A stretch of 64,000 bases of DNA from Moraxellaceae bacterium. GTDB taxonomy: Bacteria > Pseudomonadota > Gammaproteobacteria > Pseudomonadales > Moraxellaceae. This document shows, one piece after another, positions 27,892 to 37,510 of this stretch (positions within the stretch are counted from its first letter, which is position 1; each line of letters opens with the position of its first letter). The stretch is taken from positions 1-64,000 of the forward strand of contig SECL01000023.1 in assembly GCA_004173455.1 (NCBI GenBank), written 5' to 3'. The notes under the pieces are model-generated. The model did not search any database and was not told the DNA's origin. It saw only the letters and a program-made list of their open reading frames with translations. The position numbers and the translations under genes were made by a program.

Positions 27892-28667
27892 ATCCGGTGC
27901 AGCGTCTAGGACGCGCCGTTATTGAACGTATTGAGGGCGTAGGGGCAGCCATGCTACTACTGCTGCGCACCTTAATGGCAATTCCTTCCCCTCGTGGTTT
28001 TGGCCTGTTTATCGAGCAAATGTACCGAGTTGGGGTGTTATCGCTGCTGATTATTACCGTCTCCGGTCTATTTATTGGCTTGGTACTGGGCTTGCAACTG
28101 TATTCCATTTTGATCCGGTTTGGCAGTGAATCCATGCTGGGTACTGGCTTGGCACTCACTTTGTTGCGTGAGCTTGGCCCTGTGGTGGCTGCGCTATTAT
28201 TTGCCGGTCGTGCCTGTTCCAGTATTTCGGCTGATATCGGCTCCATGAAAGCCTCTGAGCAACTGTCCAGTATGGAAATGATCGGGGTTGATCCTTTACG
28301 CCGTATTGTGGCACCACGCTTATGGGCAGGTATTGTCAGCCTGCCACTGTTAACCATCATTTTTTCCGCAGTAGGTATTTTGGGCGGCAAATTTGTGGGT
28401 GTGGACTGGCTGGGCGTCGATGAAGGGTCTTTTTGGTCCAGTATGCAAAGTTCGGTGAGTTTTACTGATGATGTGCTCAATGGCGTGATTAAAAGTGTGG
28501 TGTTTGCGATTACCTGTACGTGGATTGCGGTTTATCAAGGCTATGCCTGTGACCCCACTCCTGAAGGGATTGCCACTGCGATTACCCGTACTGTGGTTTA
28601 TTCGTCCCTGTGTGTGCTGGGACTTGATTTTGTTTTGACTGCGGTCATGTTCGGAGGATTGTCATGA
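27888..28667 (+). CDS. mlaE: Lipid asymmetry permease MlaE
   Basis: This is the 259-residue inner-membrane permease of the Mla system, with the MlaE/YrbE family sequence: ALTLLRELGPVVAALLFAGR, EMIGVDPLRRIVAPRLWA, and about five membrane helices. It is translationally coupled at both ends by four-base overlaps with mlaF and mlaD. Confidence 0.95.
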   Translation: MNPVQRLGRAVIERIEGVGAAMLLLLRTLMAIPSPRGFGLFIEQMYRVGVLSLLIITVSGLFIGLVLGLQLYSILIRFGSESMLGTGLALTLLRELGPVVAALLFAGRACSSISADIGSMKASEQLSSMEMIGVDPLRRIVAPRLWAGIVSLPLLTIIFSAVGILGGKFVGVDWLGVDEGSFWSSMQSSVSFTDDVLNGVIKSVVFAITCTWIAVYQGYACDPTPEGIATAITRTVVYSSLCVLGLDFVLTAVMFGGLS

Positions 28668-29194
28668 GGACACGAAGCAGTGAACTCACCGTTGGTGTTT
28701 TTGTGATTGTGGCGGCTGTTGCCCTATTTTTTCTGGCCATGAAAGTGAGTGGCTTGCTGGGCAATAACTATGGAGATACCTATACGCTCACCGCACAATT
28801 CAATAATGTAAACGGTTTAAAACCACGTGCAAAGATTACCATTAGTGGCGTCACCATTGGCCGGATCACCGATATTCATCTTGATCCCCAAACCTTACAG
28901 GCTGAAGTGGTGATGGAAATAGACAGTAAAGTCAAAAGCATTGATGACGATGCGTATGCAATGGTGGCTACCAACGGTATTCTGGGTGAAAAATACCTGA
29001 AAATTGTGCCGGGTGCTGGTGAAAAATACTATAAGGCAGGTGACAGGATTACCCAGACTCAAGGTTCCATGGATATTGAAGACCTGATCAACAAGTTTGT
29101 GACTGGAAATGCGGGTGCCAATAAGACTGCATCCACAGCGCCGGCGGCTTCTGCGCCAGCCGCATCAACAGAGGGTTTTGCAGAAGGATTTTAA
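28664..29194 (+). CDS. mlaD: MCE-domain lipid-binding protein MlaD
   Basis: MlaD forms the hexameric periplasmic ring on the MlaFE transporter. It has one N-terminal anchor helix (residues about 9-28), an MCE domain (FNNVNGLKPRAKITISGVTIGRI) and a short tail rich in alanine, serine and proline. At 176 residues it is close in length to E. coli MlaD. Its ATG overlaps the mlaE stop. It is separated from mlaC by 328 bases, unusual within this operon. Confidence 0.95.
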   Translation: MRTRSSELTVGVFVIVAAVALFFLAMKVSGLLGNNYGDTYTLTAQFNNVNGLKPRAKITISGVTIGRITDIHLDPQTLQAEVVMEIDSKVKSIDDDAYAMVATNGILGEKYLKIVPGAGEKYYKAGDRITQTQGSMDIEDLINKFVTGNAGANKTASTAPAASAPAASTEGFAEGF

Positions 29195-29522
29195 GGTATT
29201 TGACCCTTTGTATTGCTCTCTTGCGCGCCTACAAGCTCATGCTAGAGGTTGACCTTTGCGGTTGGCTCCTAGCATCAGCTAAGCGCAAGGGTTGATGATG
29301 AGAAAAGGCTAATAATGTGAGTAGTGTATGAATGTCACAAAGCTACTGACAAAACAGGATGAGGAACAAGGTTTAATAACATTAGGCTTTATGCCTATAC
29401 TGATTTTAAACACAGTTGTATTTTAAAATAGAACCATACAAGCAATTTATTAAAGATTAAACACAGTCCCGTCAGGCAACGTCCGTTATTCTGGATGTGC
29501 CTTTATCAATGAGAGGAATGAC
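29195..29522 (+). other. Gap between mlaD and mlaC with a long hairpin
   Basis: Nested inverted repeats CTTGCGC (29220-29226) / GCGCAAG (29283-29289) and ATGCTAGAGG (29239-29248) / CCTAGCAT (29268-29275) would fold as one stem of about 70 bases. No T-run follows, so it is not a simple terminator. A weak promoter-like TATACT lies at 29396-29401. I see no credible gene. Confidence 0.55.
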
Positions 29523-30152
29523 ATGAAATTTAAAGTATTACCCACGCTATTGAGCAGCAGCCTGTTGGCTACCATGATTGCCAGTACCAGCGTTCATGCT
29601 GCGGTTGAACCAGCACCTGTGTTTGTAAAACGCATTTCTGACACGCTGGTTGATCGTTTGGTAAAAGAACGTGCCAATTATCAAAAAAATCCCGCCGTGT
29701 TGAATACTATTGTCAAAGAAAATGTTGAGCCTTATGTGGATTTTGAAGGCTTTGCCCGTGGTGTTATGGGACAGTATTTTCGTCAAGCTACCCCAGCACA
29801 ACGTGCTAGTTTTACCCAAACTTTCCGCCAAAGCCTGATTCGTACTTATGCTAAAGGACTGGCCGCCTATAATAATGAAAGTTATAGTATTCGTCCATTT
29901 ACACCGAGTCGTGATCCCAGCAAAGCTGTGGTCAGCATGGATTTTAAAACCAGCAATGGCACTATTCCAGTGACGTATCAACTTATTCAAAGCGGTAATA
30001 GCTGGAAAGTACGCAACGTGTCCTTAAACGGCATTGATATTGGTCTGACGTTCCGCAACCAGTTCTCGTCCACTGTACAAAGCAATAAGGGCAATCTGGA
30101 CAGTGCTATCAAGAACTTTACCCCTTCTGCTGATGCTTCAGGCAGCCATTAA
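29523..30152 (+). CDS. mlaC: Periplasmic phospholipid carrier MlaC
   Basis: MlaC shuttles phospholipids between the outer-membrane MlaA complex and MlaFEDB. It has a signal peptide (cleavage near VHAAV, residue 27) and the family core, including VEPYVDFEGFARGVMGQYFRQA, and YQLIQSGNSWKVRNVSLNGIDIG. GAGAGGAATGAC gives a good ribosome binding site. Length is 209 residues. mlaB follows after two bases. Confidence 0.95.
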   Translation: MKFKVLPTLLSSSLLATMIASTSVHAAVEPAPVFVKRISDTLVDRLVKERANYQKNPAVLNTIVKENVEPYVDFEGFARGVMGQYFRQATPAQRASFTQTFRQSLIRTYAKGLAAYNNESYSIRPFTPSRDPSKAVVSMDFKTSNGTIPVTYQLIQSGNSWKVRNVSLNGIDIGLTFRNQFSSTVQSNKGNLDSAIKNFTPSADASGSH

Positions 30153-30154
30153 TA

Positions 30155-30445
30155 ATGGTGGCACAGCTCAAGGTACAGGATCAGGTTTTGTTCGTTACAG
30201 GCAGCATTGGATTTGACAATGCGCCTGCCATCTACAAACAAGGTTTGAACCTGTTGCAACAACAAAACCAGTGGCCGATAGCGCTGGATTTGTCAGGCTT
30301 AACTTCTAGCAATACCATTGCACTGGCTGTATTTGTGCAATGGTTGAGGCAGCGTAAGGTAGGGCAAGGATTTTATTTAAAAGAAGTGCCGCAAAAGATG
30401 CAAGCCATTATTAAGGCATCCAATCTTGCTGATGCCTTATATTAA
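30155..30445 (+). CDS. mlaB: STAS-domain protein MlaB
   Basis: This 96-residue STAS protein (IALDLSGLTSSNTIALAVFVQWLRQR) completes the mlaFEDCB order. MlaB binds MlaF in the cytoplasm and is needed for a stable, active transporter. It starts two bases after mlaC. The conserved serine/threonine of the motif is present in the LTSSNT segment. Confidence 0.88.
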   Translation: MVAQLKVQDQVLFVTGSIGFDNAPAIYKQGLNLLQQQNQWPIALDLSGLTSSNTIALAVFVQWLRQRKVGQGFYLKEVPQKMQAIIKASNLADALY

Positions 30446-30556
30446 TGATGCATATTGACGATGATCACAACACTTTATGTGTTTGTGGGATTTGGACAAT
30501 GTTAGCAAACAGTTGATTGAATATATTAATGTTAAGCGATAAGGTAAGGGTAGGTT

Positions 30557-31339
30557 TTAACCTACTCTTACGCGTTTTGAGCTATCGATTTTTTTAATTT
30601 TAGGTGCGTCCTGTGCCAATTCAAATGAGGTAGCACGCATCATTAACGGCTGAATCAATGGTGAACTGAGCATGCTCAGCAATTGCCGTGCTTTGGCAGG
30701 ATTTTTGGCAGCGGGATTAATATAGCCGCGCAAGATAATCTGTTCAGCAGACACTCGCAAAAATTGATCATTAGGTCGCAGCCAGTTGTCCAACGTGACA
30801 GCACATTGCACTTGCTGGTTACGTGCCAAACGCCAAGCAGTCAGCGAATCCTGCGTGCTGATAAACTTGGTGCCCGCCGGTACGCGAATCACGTTTTTCA
30901 AAAAAATCTGGTTGACCCGATTAGAGCTGACCGGAATCGCAATGGTTTTAATATTGGACTGAGCAATTGTATCCTGAGCACTGACGCGTTTGGCCAGATA
31001 CTGATTGGGACACCATAAAACCACCTGACTGGCTGCCACAATCTGGCTATTCTTGGCCAGAAATTCATTGATGTTGTTTTTGCCCAGTTGTGGGTTTTCA
31101 ACAAACATCATCACATCGCTGGATAATTTTTGCTGATTCAGGTCTTTATAAATATCGTTGTTAGAGCGTGCTGCAATAACCACATTGGTATTTAACTGCT
31201 CATTGAGTCGTGGCTTGATGGTTTGCAAGGTAGGGTAAAAACTATTGGGAATGCTCACAGACAGGGTGTCCACTGCCCAGGCCGAAGCTGTGCTTAGCAT
31301 GATTGCAAATACAGGTGCAATACGTCCAAGGAACTTCAT
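30557..31339 (-). CDS. Periplasmic substrate-binding protein, ModA-like
   Basis: Signal peptide (cleavage near AWAVD), then a type 2 periplasmic-binding fold of about 240 residues resembling molybdate/anion-binding proteins: NSFYPTLQTIKPRL, SSDVMMFVENPQL, and VLWCPNQYLA. No permease or ATPase gene lies beside it, so its transporter is elsewhere or it acts on its own. ATG 31339 is preferred over GTG 31345 because AGGA is seven bases upstream. Substrate not predictable; molybdate specificity is not established. Confidence 0.7.
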   Translation of the reverse strand: MKFLGRIAPVFAIMLSTASAWAVDTLSVSIPNSFYPTLQTIKPRLNEQLNTNVVIAARSNNDIYKDLNQQKLSSDVMMFVENPQLGKNNINEFLAKNSQIVAASQVVLWCPNQYLAKRVSAQDTIAQSNIKTIAIPVSSNRVNQIFLKNVIRVPAGTKFISTQDSLTAWRLARNQQVQCAVTLDNWLRPNDQFLRVSAEQIILRGYINPAAKNPAKARQLLSMLSSPLIQPLMMRATSFELAQDAPKIKKIDSSKRVRVG

Positions 31340-31417
31340 GACCACGTCCTACTTTGTTAATTTATGTTAACCATTGTAGCCCTATTTTTACAAAATACTA
31401 CTATTAATCTGTAAGAG

Positions 31418-32431
31418 TTAAATCCATTTCTTAGCACGAAAATAGATTAAGGGACCAATAAAGAACAGTGATACCAGAAAAATCACCATCAGAAAACTAT
31501 AATGACCGCGTGCAAAAGGCAAACTATCGGTATTCATGCCATAGATACTGGCAATCAGCATCGGTGGGGCTAACATGCTGGGGAGAATGGAGAAGCGGCG
31601 AATGGTGTCGCTTTGTTCGGTATTAATAAAGCCTGAAGTAGTATCAAGCAGGAATCGGACTTTTTGATATAAAAAGCTGTCATGCTCGACCAGTGAGCGC
31701 ACATCTTCGGTCAACTCACGCACATCAACATCATAAATGTGGCTGCCCAGTGCGCGGGGACGGCTTAAAAAGGTCAGCACGCGGCGCAAGTCGATCAGGC
31801 ATAGCTGGGCTTTTCCCAACACATCTTCCTGCTGCGCCAGCCGGGTTACCATATCATCCAGATCCAGTACGTTTTCCCGATGGTGATTGTTGAGTACTTC
31901 GGTCGAATATTTTTCCAGATCACGATGCACGTCTTCCAGAATGTCAGCCAGTTCATCTACTTTGGCTTCCAGCAAGCCCAGCAAAATCCAGATCGGGTCT
32001 TTGTAGTCAATCTCGTAATCATTGCGGCGCGCGCGGGCACGAAAAGCACGAAATGAAACCAGTTTTTCACCACGCAGGGTATATAGGCGCTCTTTGCTTA
32101 AAATAAAGGCAACGGTTTGTGCCGTAGCAAGGATATGACTGTTGTCCTCGTCTTCGTTGTCCGCTTGCAGGCTTTTGTTTTTAGACAAAAAATAGGTGCT
32201 AATGTGCAGGATGCCGTCATCATCACGGTAGTAGCGAGCAGAGGAAGAAATATCTTCCAGTGAGCGAATGGTGGGCAGATTCTGGCTATAAGCTTCTTCA
32301 ACCCATTGCTGTTCTTCCTGCGTTGGGGCAATCAGGTCAATCCAGACCAGTTCCTGCTCGAGGTCAAAGCTACCCCGGACGGTGGTGTCCTGCAAGCTGC
32401 CGCGCTCGGTGGCAAAAAAAGCTTCGAGCAT
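31418..32431 (-). CDS. corA: CorA-type divalent cation transporter
   Basis: This 337-residue protein has a large cytoplasmic N-terminal domain and two C-terminal membrane helices with the YGMN pore motif (SIYGMNTDSLPF) and a basic C-terminus. CorA forms pentameric magnesium/cobalt channels. The acidic stretch ADNEDEDNS in the soluble domain is unusual. A second CorA-like gene lies at 41673. No strong partner gene. Confidence 0.88.
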   Translation of the reverse strand: MLEAFFATERGSLQDTTVRGSFDLEQELVWIDLIAPTQEEQQWVEEAYSQNLPTIRSLEDISSSARYYRDDDGILHISTYFLSKNKSLQADNEDEDNSHILATAQTVAFILSKERLYTLRGEKLVSFRAFRARARRNDYEIDYKDPIWILLGLLEAKVDELADILEDVHRDLEKYSTEVLNNHHRENVLDLDDMVTRLAQQEDVLGKAQLCLIDLRRVLTFLSRPRALGSHIYDVDVRELTEDVRSLVEHDSFLYQKVRFLLDTTSGFINTEQSDTIRRFSILPSMLAPPMLIASIYGMNTDSLPFARGHYSFLMVIFLVSLFFIGPLIYFRAKKWI

Positions 32432-32589
32432 ACGATAAGCTCCCTTGCGCGAAAATAATGATCAGTTAAACAGCGCTTAAATCTGAGGTCTATTCTATTC
32501 ATCTATTTGAATAATGGGCAGGGGGCAATTGGGTTTTTTAGCAAAAAATCTTGCCATTTAGCCTGCTTTGCAGTGAATAGCCCTGCTGT

Positions 32590-33255
32590 TTAGGCCTGTG
32601 CCAGTACCAGACTTTGAATATGCTGTACACCTAAACTGTCCAGTTGGCGATGCATGGCTGCCAGTGTACTGCCTGTAGTGATGACATCATCAATAATCAG
32701 GACTTTACGATAAATCACGCGGCATTGCGGAGGATTCAGATAAAACGCATCCTGCAAGTTGCTAAAGCGTTCAGCTTGCGACAAGCTTTGCTGGGGTGGT
32801 GTGTGATGACGATTGAGCGGCTGCCATAACGGAATTTTCCAGGCCTTGCCCAACTCCTGCGCCAGTAGCAATGCGGGATTAAAACCGCGTAATACCAAGC
32901 GTTCTGGGGCACTTGGCACTGCAACAAGGGCTTGCACCTGAGGTTTTGGCAGGTGTAGCAGTATATCGCGTAATACCGGCAATAGATCCAGCCGCTGCTG
33001 GTATTTATAGCGATGAATGAGGCGATCCACAGGCCAGCGATAATGACAGGCAGCCTGCACCGGATGGGCAATAATTCGGCCAGTCGCGGGTGTCAGTTGC
33101 AATAACCAGGGTAAGTCACGCCAGCAGTGTTGACAGAGGCTGCGGTTAGGCTGTGCTGCATACTGCTGACAGAGCAAACAGGACGATGCATGACTTGCGC
33201 CAAAAGTGCGTATGGCCTTGATCAGCATAGGCAGGGGCGGCATGTGCATGGGCAT
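32590..33255 (-). CDS. comF: ComF family phosphoribosyltransferase-like protein
   Basis: N-terminal zinc-ribbon cysteines (CLLC, CQHC), then a PRTase domain with the PRPP motif VLIIDDVITTGSTL. ComF proteins assist DNA uptake in competent species, which fits the family. It begins six bases after the recG stop, so the two are probably co-transcribed. No Shine-Dalgarno is apparent at the first ATG; several in-frame ATGs follow (33249, 33243, 33228). Confidence 0.85.
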   Translation of the reverse strand: MPMHMPPLPMLIKAIRTFGASHASSCLLCQQYAAQPNRSLCQHCWRDLPWLLQLTPATGRIIAHPVQAACHYRWPVDRLIHRYKYQQRLDLLPVLRDILLHLPKPQVQALVAVPSAPERLVLRGFNPALLLAQELGKAWKIPLWQPLNRHHTPPQQSLSQAERFSNLQDAFYLNPPQCRVIYRKVLIIDDVITTGSTLAAMHRQLDSLGVQHIQSLVLAQA

Positions 33256-33261
33256 GTAGAT

Positions 33262-35310
33262 TTAGACATAGGCATAGCGTGGTGCTTCAGGCAGCCAACG
33301 TTGTAGCAGTGGCTCTGCCAGTTCGTTGTGCTGTTTGATAATAATGGCAGCAACATGTTGTGCTTGTGGCAGCAGGTATTCATCACGCTGGAGGTTGGCC
33401 ACCCGAAAACCCAGTAAGCCTGTTTGCCGTGTGCCCAGTATTTCGCCAGGACCACGTAGCTCAAGGTCTTTTTCGGCGATCACAAAGCCATCGGTACTGG
33501 CGCGCAAAGTGGACAGCCGCTCGGTGCCATTTTCAGACAAAGGCGATTTATACATCAATACGCAAAAACTTGCGGTACTGCCACGACCGACACGCCCGCG
33601 CAGCTGATGTAATTGCGATAAGCCCAAGCGTTCGGCATTTTCAATAATCATAAGCGAGGCATTCGGTACATCGACACCCACTTCAATCACTGTGGTAGCA
33701 ATGAGCAAGTGCAGTTTATTTTGCTTAAATTCCTGCATCACCCGCTGCTTTTCATCGGGTTTCATGCGGCCATGCACCAGACCAATTTTTAAATGGGGTA
33801 ATCGCTCCGACAAGTCGGCAAAGGTATCTTCAGCCGCTTGTGCATCCAGCGTTTCCGATTGCTCAACCAAGGTACAGACCCAATAAGCTTGCTTGCCTTC
33901 GGTGCAATTGGCGGCCACCCGTGCAATCACTTGCTCACGCTTTTCAAACGGAATAGTGACTGTGGTAATGGGCGTGCGTCCCGGTGGCAATTCATCAATA
34001 ATGGAGGTGTCTAAGTCGCCATAAGCACTCATGGCCAAGGTGCGTGGAATGGGAGTAGCCGTCATGACCAATTGATGTGGCGTGGTGCCTGCACTGCCTT
34101 TTTCACGCAAGGCCAAGCGTTGATCAACCCCAAAACGGTGCTGCTCATCAATAATCACCAAGCCCAATTGCCTGAATTCCACATTGGTTTGAAACAAGGC
34201 ATGCGTGCCAATGGCCAGTTGTGCCTGTCCTGTTTTAATGAGCAGCTCAGATTGTTCGCGTGCCTTGCCTTTTTGCTTGCCCGATAGCCATGCTACCTGA
34301 ATCCCCAAAGGCGTAAACCACTGGCTAAAATTAATAAAGTGCTGCTCGGCCAATATTTCTGTTGGTGCCATAAGCGCCACTTGCCAGTTACTTTCCAGTA
34401 CATGACATGCGGCAATGGCAGCAACCAGTGTTTTACCTGCGCCCACATCGCCTTGTACCAGTCGTAACATGGGTTTGGTTTGTTTTAAATCGGCCAGAAT
34501 TTCCGCACTAACCCGCACCTGTGCCCCAGTTGGCTGAAACGGTAAATGCTTGATGAGTTGCTTGGCCAGTTGCTTACTGGGCGTAATGGTAGGGGCAGCA
34601 ATAGATTGAATATAATAACGCCGTGTCAGTAAGCTCAGTTGATGCGCTACCAGTTCTTCAAAAATAAGCCGTTGCTGGGCGGGATGCCGACCTTCAATCA
34701 GCTCAAAAATATTGGCATCGGCAGGCGGCTGATGAATGTAACGCAGCGCTGCTTGCATATCATAGTGTTTGACAAACTGGCTAGGCAAAAGCTCAGGCAG
34801 GTTTTGCGCATGATGGGTGAGTGCCTGCTCAACAAACAAACGCAACTTGGCTTGGGTTAGTCCTTCGGTGGTGGGATAAATGGCTGTTAAACGTGACGCA
34901 GGCAATGGAGAGCTTTTACTGACAAACTGATATTCAGGGTGGTATAGCTCAAGCCCACGCGCGCCCACACGCACTTCACCAAACACCCGCACACTGGCGC
35001 CCATTTTAAATTTATCCGTTAAGGCCTTGTAGACTTGATAAAAACGTAAGGTCACTTTGCCAAGGCCATCACTGATTTGAATGGCCATCGAAGCCCGTTT
35101 GCCCGGTGGAAAATCAACCGACTGAATGGTGCCTTGCAATAGTGCCGTTTTGCCCACTATTAGCTGATTCATCGTGATAATACGGCTACGGTCTTCGTAA
35201 TCGCGTGGCAAGTGAAACAGCAAATCGGCAGGCGTGTAAATATGCAGCTTGGCCAGCAATTGCGCGGCCGCTTCTCCAACACCGGTTAAGTCACGAACAG
35301 TTATACTCAT
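33262..35310 (-). CDS. recG: ATP-dependent DNA helicase RecG
   Basis: RecG regresses stalled forks and branch-migrates junctions. Order of domains: wedge/OB domain (LLFHLPRDYEDRS), helicase domain 1 (QGDVGAGKTLVA with the RecG-typical QGDVG, IIDEQHRFG), helicase domain 2 (VIEVGVDVPNASLMIIENAERLG, QLRGRVGRG), and the TRG region near the C-terminus. I take ATG 35310 (MSITVRDLTGVGE), giving 682 residues. The frame is open to 35391 but would overlap the divergent gene. Confidence 0.95.
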   Translation of the reverse strand: MSITVRDLTGVGEAAAQLLAKLHIYTPADLLFHLPRDYEDRSRIITMNQLIVGKTALLQGTIQSVDFPPGKRASMAIQISDGLGKVTLRFYQVYKALTDKFKMGASVRVFGEVRVGARGLELYHPEYQFVSKSSPLPASRLTAIYPTTEGLTQAKLRLFVEQALTHHAQNLPELLPSQFVKHYDMQAALRYIHQPPADANIFELIEGRHPAQQRLIFEELVAHQLSLLTRRYYIQSIAAPTITPSKQLAKQLIKHLPFQPTGAQVRVSAEILADLKQTKPMLRLVQGDVGAGKTLVAAIAACHVLESNWQVALMAPTEILAEQHFINFSQWFTPLGIQVAWLSGKQKGKAREQSELLIKTGQAQLAIGTHALFQTNVEFRQLGLVIIDEQHRFGVDQRLALREKGSAGTTPHQLVMTATPIPRTLAMSAYGDLDTSIIDELPPGRTPITTVTIPFEKREQVIARVAANCTEGKQAYWVCTLVEQSETLDAQAAEDTFADLSERLPHLKIGLVHGRMKPDEKQRVMQEFKQNKLHLLIATTVIEVGVDVPNASLMIIENAERLGLSQLHQLRGRVGRGSTASFCVLMYKSPLSENGTERLSTLRASTDGFVIAEKDLELRGPGEILGTRQTGLLGFRVANLQRDEYLLPQAQHVAAIIIKQHNELAEPLLQRWLPEAPRYAYV

Positions 35311-35339
35311 GCTCAAAGTGTAATGGTAGTGGCTAAAAA

Positions 35340-36134
35340 ATGCATGTGTTGATTGTAGGGTTAGGCGACATCGGCCGAAAGCTTGCGACAAATTTGGTTG
35401 CGCACGGCCATCAGGTAACAGGCATGAGCCGAACAGCGCAAACGCTTGCAGATGTTAGACATCTGGCTCAGTCTGTGCATCATCTTAATCTTGAGCAAGT
35501 TCCACCCATCGACTGGGTATATGTACTGCTCACACCGGATGCTCGAAGTGCTGAAAGTTATGCGCATATTTTTATGGATAGCTTAAAGCCGTTGCATAGC
35601 GCCTTGCAAAAACATCCCGTACAACGCGTGGTATTTATTTCATCCACCAGCGTCTACGGCAGTGGGCAGGGCGAATGGATGGATGAAACCACACCACCAA
35701 CGCCTGATCGCGCGACAGCACAGGTCTTGTGGCAAGCTGAGCAACAATGGCGGCAATACTGGCAGGATCAATTGATCGTGGTGCGACCTAGCGGAATTTA
35801 TGGGTCTAATCGTTTACGCTTAATCCGTTGGGTACAGCAGGGTAAACCAGTCAAAACCAACCAATGGACCAATCGGATTCATGCGCATGATCTGGCTGGA
35901 TTTTTAGCGCACCTCACCACACTGACCGCGCCAATGCCGTTATATCTTGCCACCGACCAGCAGCCTAGCCTGCAACAAGAGGTATTAGATTATATTGCGC
36001 AACAGTTAAATCTACCAAAAGTTGCTGCCGTAGCGGGCGTTTTGGCGGGTAAGCGGCTGAGTAATCAACGACTGATTCAAAGTGGTTATAGGCTGCAATA
36101 TCCGAGTTATCAGCAGGGTTATGACATGCCATAG
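35340..36134 (+). CDS. NAD-dependent epimerase/dehydratase-like protein (YeeZ-like)
   Basis: An extended SDR with the Rossmann motif LIVGLGDIGRK, SSTSVYGSG and a PSGIYG. The Tyr of the catalytic YxxxK is not in its usual form, as in YeeZ-type proteins, whose function is unknown. It starts 29 bases from the divergent recG start, without a clear Shine-Dalgarno, so the recG promoter must overlap this gene. Confidence 0.75.
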   Translation: MHVLIVGLGDIGRKLATNLVAHGHQVTGMSRTAQTLADVRHLAQSVHHLNLEQVPPIDWVYVLLTPDARSAESYAHIFMDSLKPLHSALQKHPVQRVVFISSTSVYGSGQGEWMDETTPPTPDRATAQVLWQAEQQWRQYWQDQLIVVRPSGIYGSNRLRLIRWVQQGKPVKTNQWTNRIHAHDLAGFLAHLTTLTAPMPLYLATDQQPSLQQEVLDYIAQQLNLPKVAAVAGVLAGKRLSNQRLIQSGYRLQYPSYQQGYDMP

Positions 36135-36450
36135 GCATCATTGAGTGAAAAAACGGCTAAAGTTTTATCGTTTAAACACATACTTGTGCGGTGCTTTGAT
36201 TGTTTTTCTGATAAATATGGTTGGTTTTTGCCCTTGCAATGTGAGGGATTTTGGTTTTTGATTGGAGGCTAGCCACAATATGTTTTTACTGTAGCTAACA
36301 GATATAAAAAATTGGTCTGGGGAAACCTTGATTTTGCTGTAGGAAAGCGGCATAAGCGCATCATCAATGGTGAGTGGTAAGGCCAAATGGACAGTGTTTA
36401 ATACCGCGTGTAATGGGCTACACGGCACAACAAGATAGGGAATTGCTATC
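36135..36450. other. Intergenic region upstream of the tandem solute-binding genes
   Basis: These 316 bases contain no gene I can support. The open frame on the minus strand (36165-36539) has no family features. A GGGA ribosome binding site precedes the next gene; no clear promoter was found. Confidence 0.4.
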
Positions 36451-37458
36451 ATGCATAAAAAAAGTAAATCATCATTTAAACAACTAATGATGCTGACAGG
36501 ACTTCTGGGATTAATGGGCAGCGCCAGTGCGCAAACCATTTGTGCATTTGATCTTGGCGGTGCATCAGGCGATAACTATGCCCTGATGAAAGATTATGTA
36601 TTGGCCGCCAAAAACTGGAATGTCGATATCACCCTAAAACCTTACAGTAGTGAAGGCGCTGCGGTTGAGGATTTTAAATCCGGCCAGTGCGACGGTCTGG
36701 TTGCCACTAGCTATGTCACTCGTGCATTTAATAGCTATACCGGTTCAATTAATGCGATTGGGGCGATTCCCAGCAACATTATTGCACGTAACTTGTTGAT
36801 GCTAATGGGCAACCCTAAAGTTGCAGGCGACATGGTGGAGGGCAATTATGAAGCTGCTGGTATTATCCCGCTCGGTTCTGCTTACCTAACCACCAAAGAT
36901 CGCACCACCAACTCGCTGGCCAAAATGGAAGGCAAGCGCATTGGTGTGCTGGAAGTTGATCCAGTGCAGCGCCGTATGGCCATGAAAGTGGGTTCCAAGC
37001 CGGTGCTGATGACCATTGACAATGCAGGCAGCAAGTTTGCCAGTGGTCAGATTGATATTCTGCCCGCACCTAGCATGGCATTTACCCCATTGGAAGTGTA
37101 CCGCTCTTTAGGGGCAAATGGCGGTATCGCGCGCTTTCCATTAAGTTTTATGTCGCTCAACCTCATCTTAAAGCAAGATGCTTATCCGGCAGGCTATGGA
37201 CAGAAAAGCCGTAGTTGGTTTGCCAAGCAGGCACCGCGCCTGATGAGCAAGGTGATGCATGATGATGCCAAAGTGCCGACCAAATACTGGTTTGATATTC
37301 CGAGTGAAGATCAGGTGGGCTATTTGCGCATTTTACGCCAGATGCGCATTGAATTTGTACAGAATAAGACGTATAACCCACGCATGATGAGTCTGTTAAA
37401 ACGCTTGCGCTGCCAGCAGGACGCCACCAATTATGAATGTCCGTTAAAGGATGAGTAA
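36451..37458 (+). CDS. Secreted solute-binding-like protein (DUF6091-type), copy 1
   Basis: Signal peptide of about 27 residues (cleavage after ASA), then a 300-residue domain beginning TICAFDLGGASGDNYALMKDY. It resembles periplasmic binding proteins of the TRAP/DctP style and the DUF6091 proteins of Acinetobacter relatives. Four late cysteines include the CQQD and YECP pair near the C-terminus, likely a disulphide. It is a paralogue of the next gene, sharing GAIPSNIIARNLL and EFVQNKTYNPRMM. Ligand and partners unknown. Confidence 0.7.
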   Translation: MHKKSKSSFKQLMMLTGLLGLMGSASAQTICAFDLGGASGDNYALMKDYVLAAKNWNVDITLKPYSSEGAAVEDFKSGQCDGLVATSYVTRAFNSYTGSINAIGAIPSNIIARNLLMLMGNPKVAGDMVEGNYEAAGIIPLGSAYLTTKDRTTNSLAKMEGKRIGVLEVDPVQRRMAMKVGSKPVLMTIDNAGSKFASGQIDILPAPSMAFTPLEVYRSLGANGGIARFPLSFMSLNLILKQDAYPAGYGQKSRSWFAKQAPRLMSKVMHDDAKVPTKYWFDIPSEDQVGYLRILRQMRIEFVQNKTYNPRMMSLLKRLRCQQDATNYECPLKDE

Positions 37459-37510
37459 TGGCCGAACGTATGACCGCGCAATGGATCAATAATAACTCCG
37501 GTGAGGGAAA

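Noticed and set aside
30540-30575. Hairpin near the stop of the periplasmic binding protein gene, considered as a terminator
   Set aside because: GTAAGGGTAGGTT-type stem lacks a T-run on either strand, and it includes the stop codon.
36165-36539. 124-codon minus-strand frame upstream of the DUF6091-type genes
   Set aside because: Overlaps the signal peptide of the real gene; composition and sequence show no protein-like pattern.
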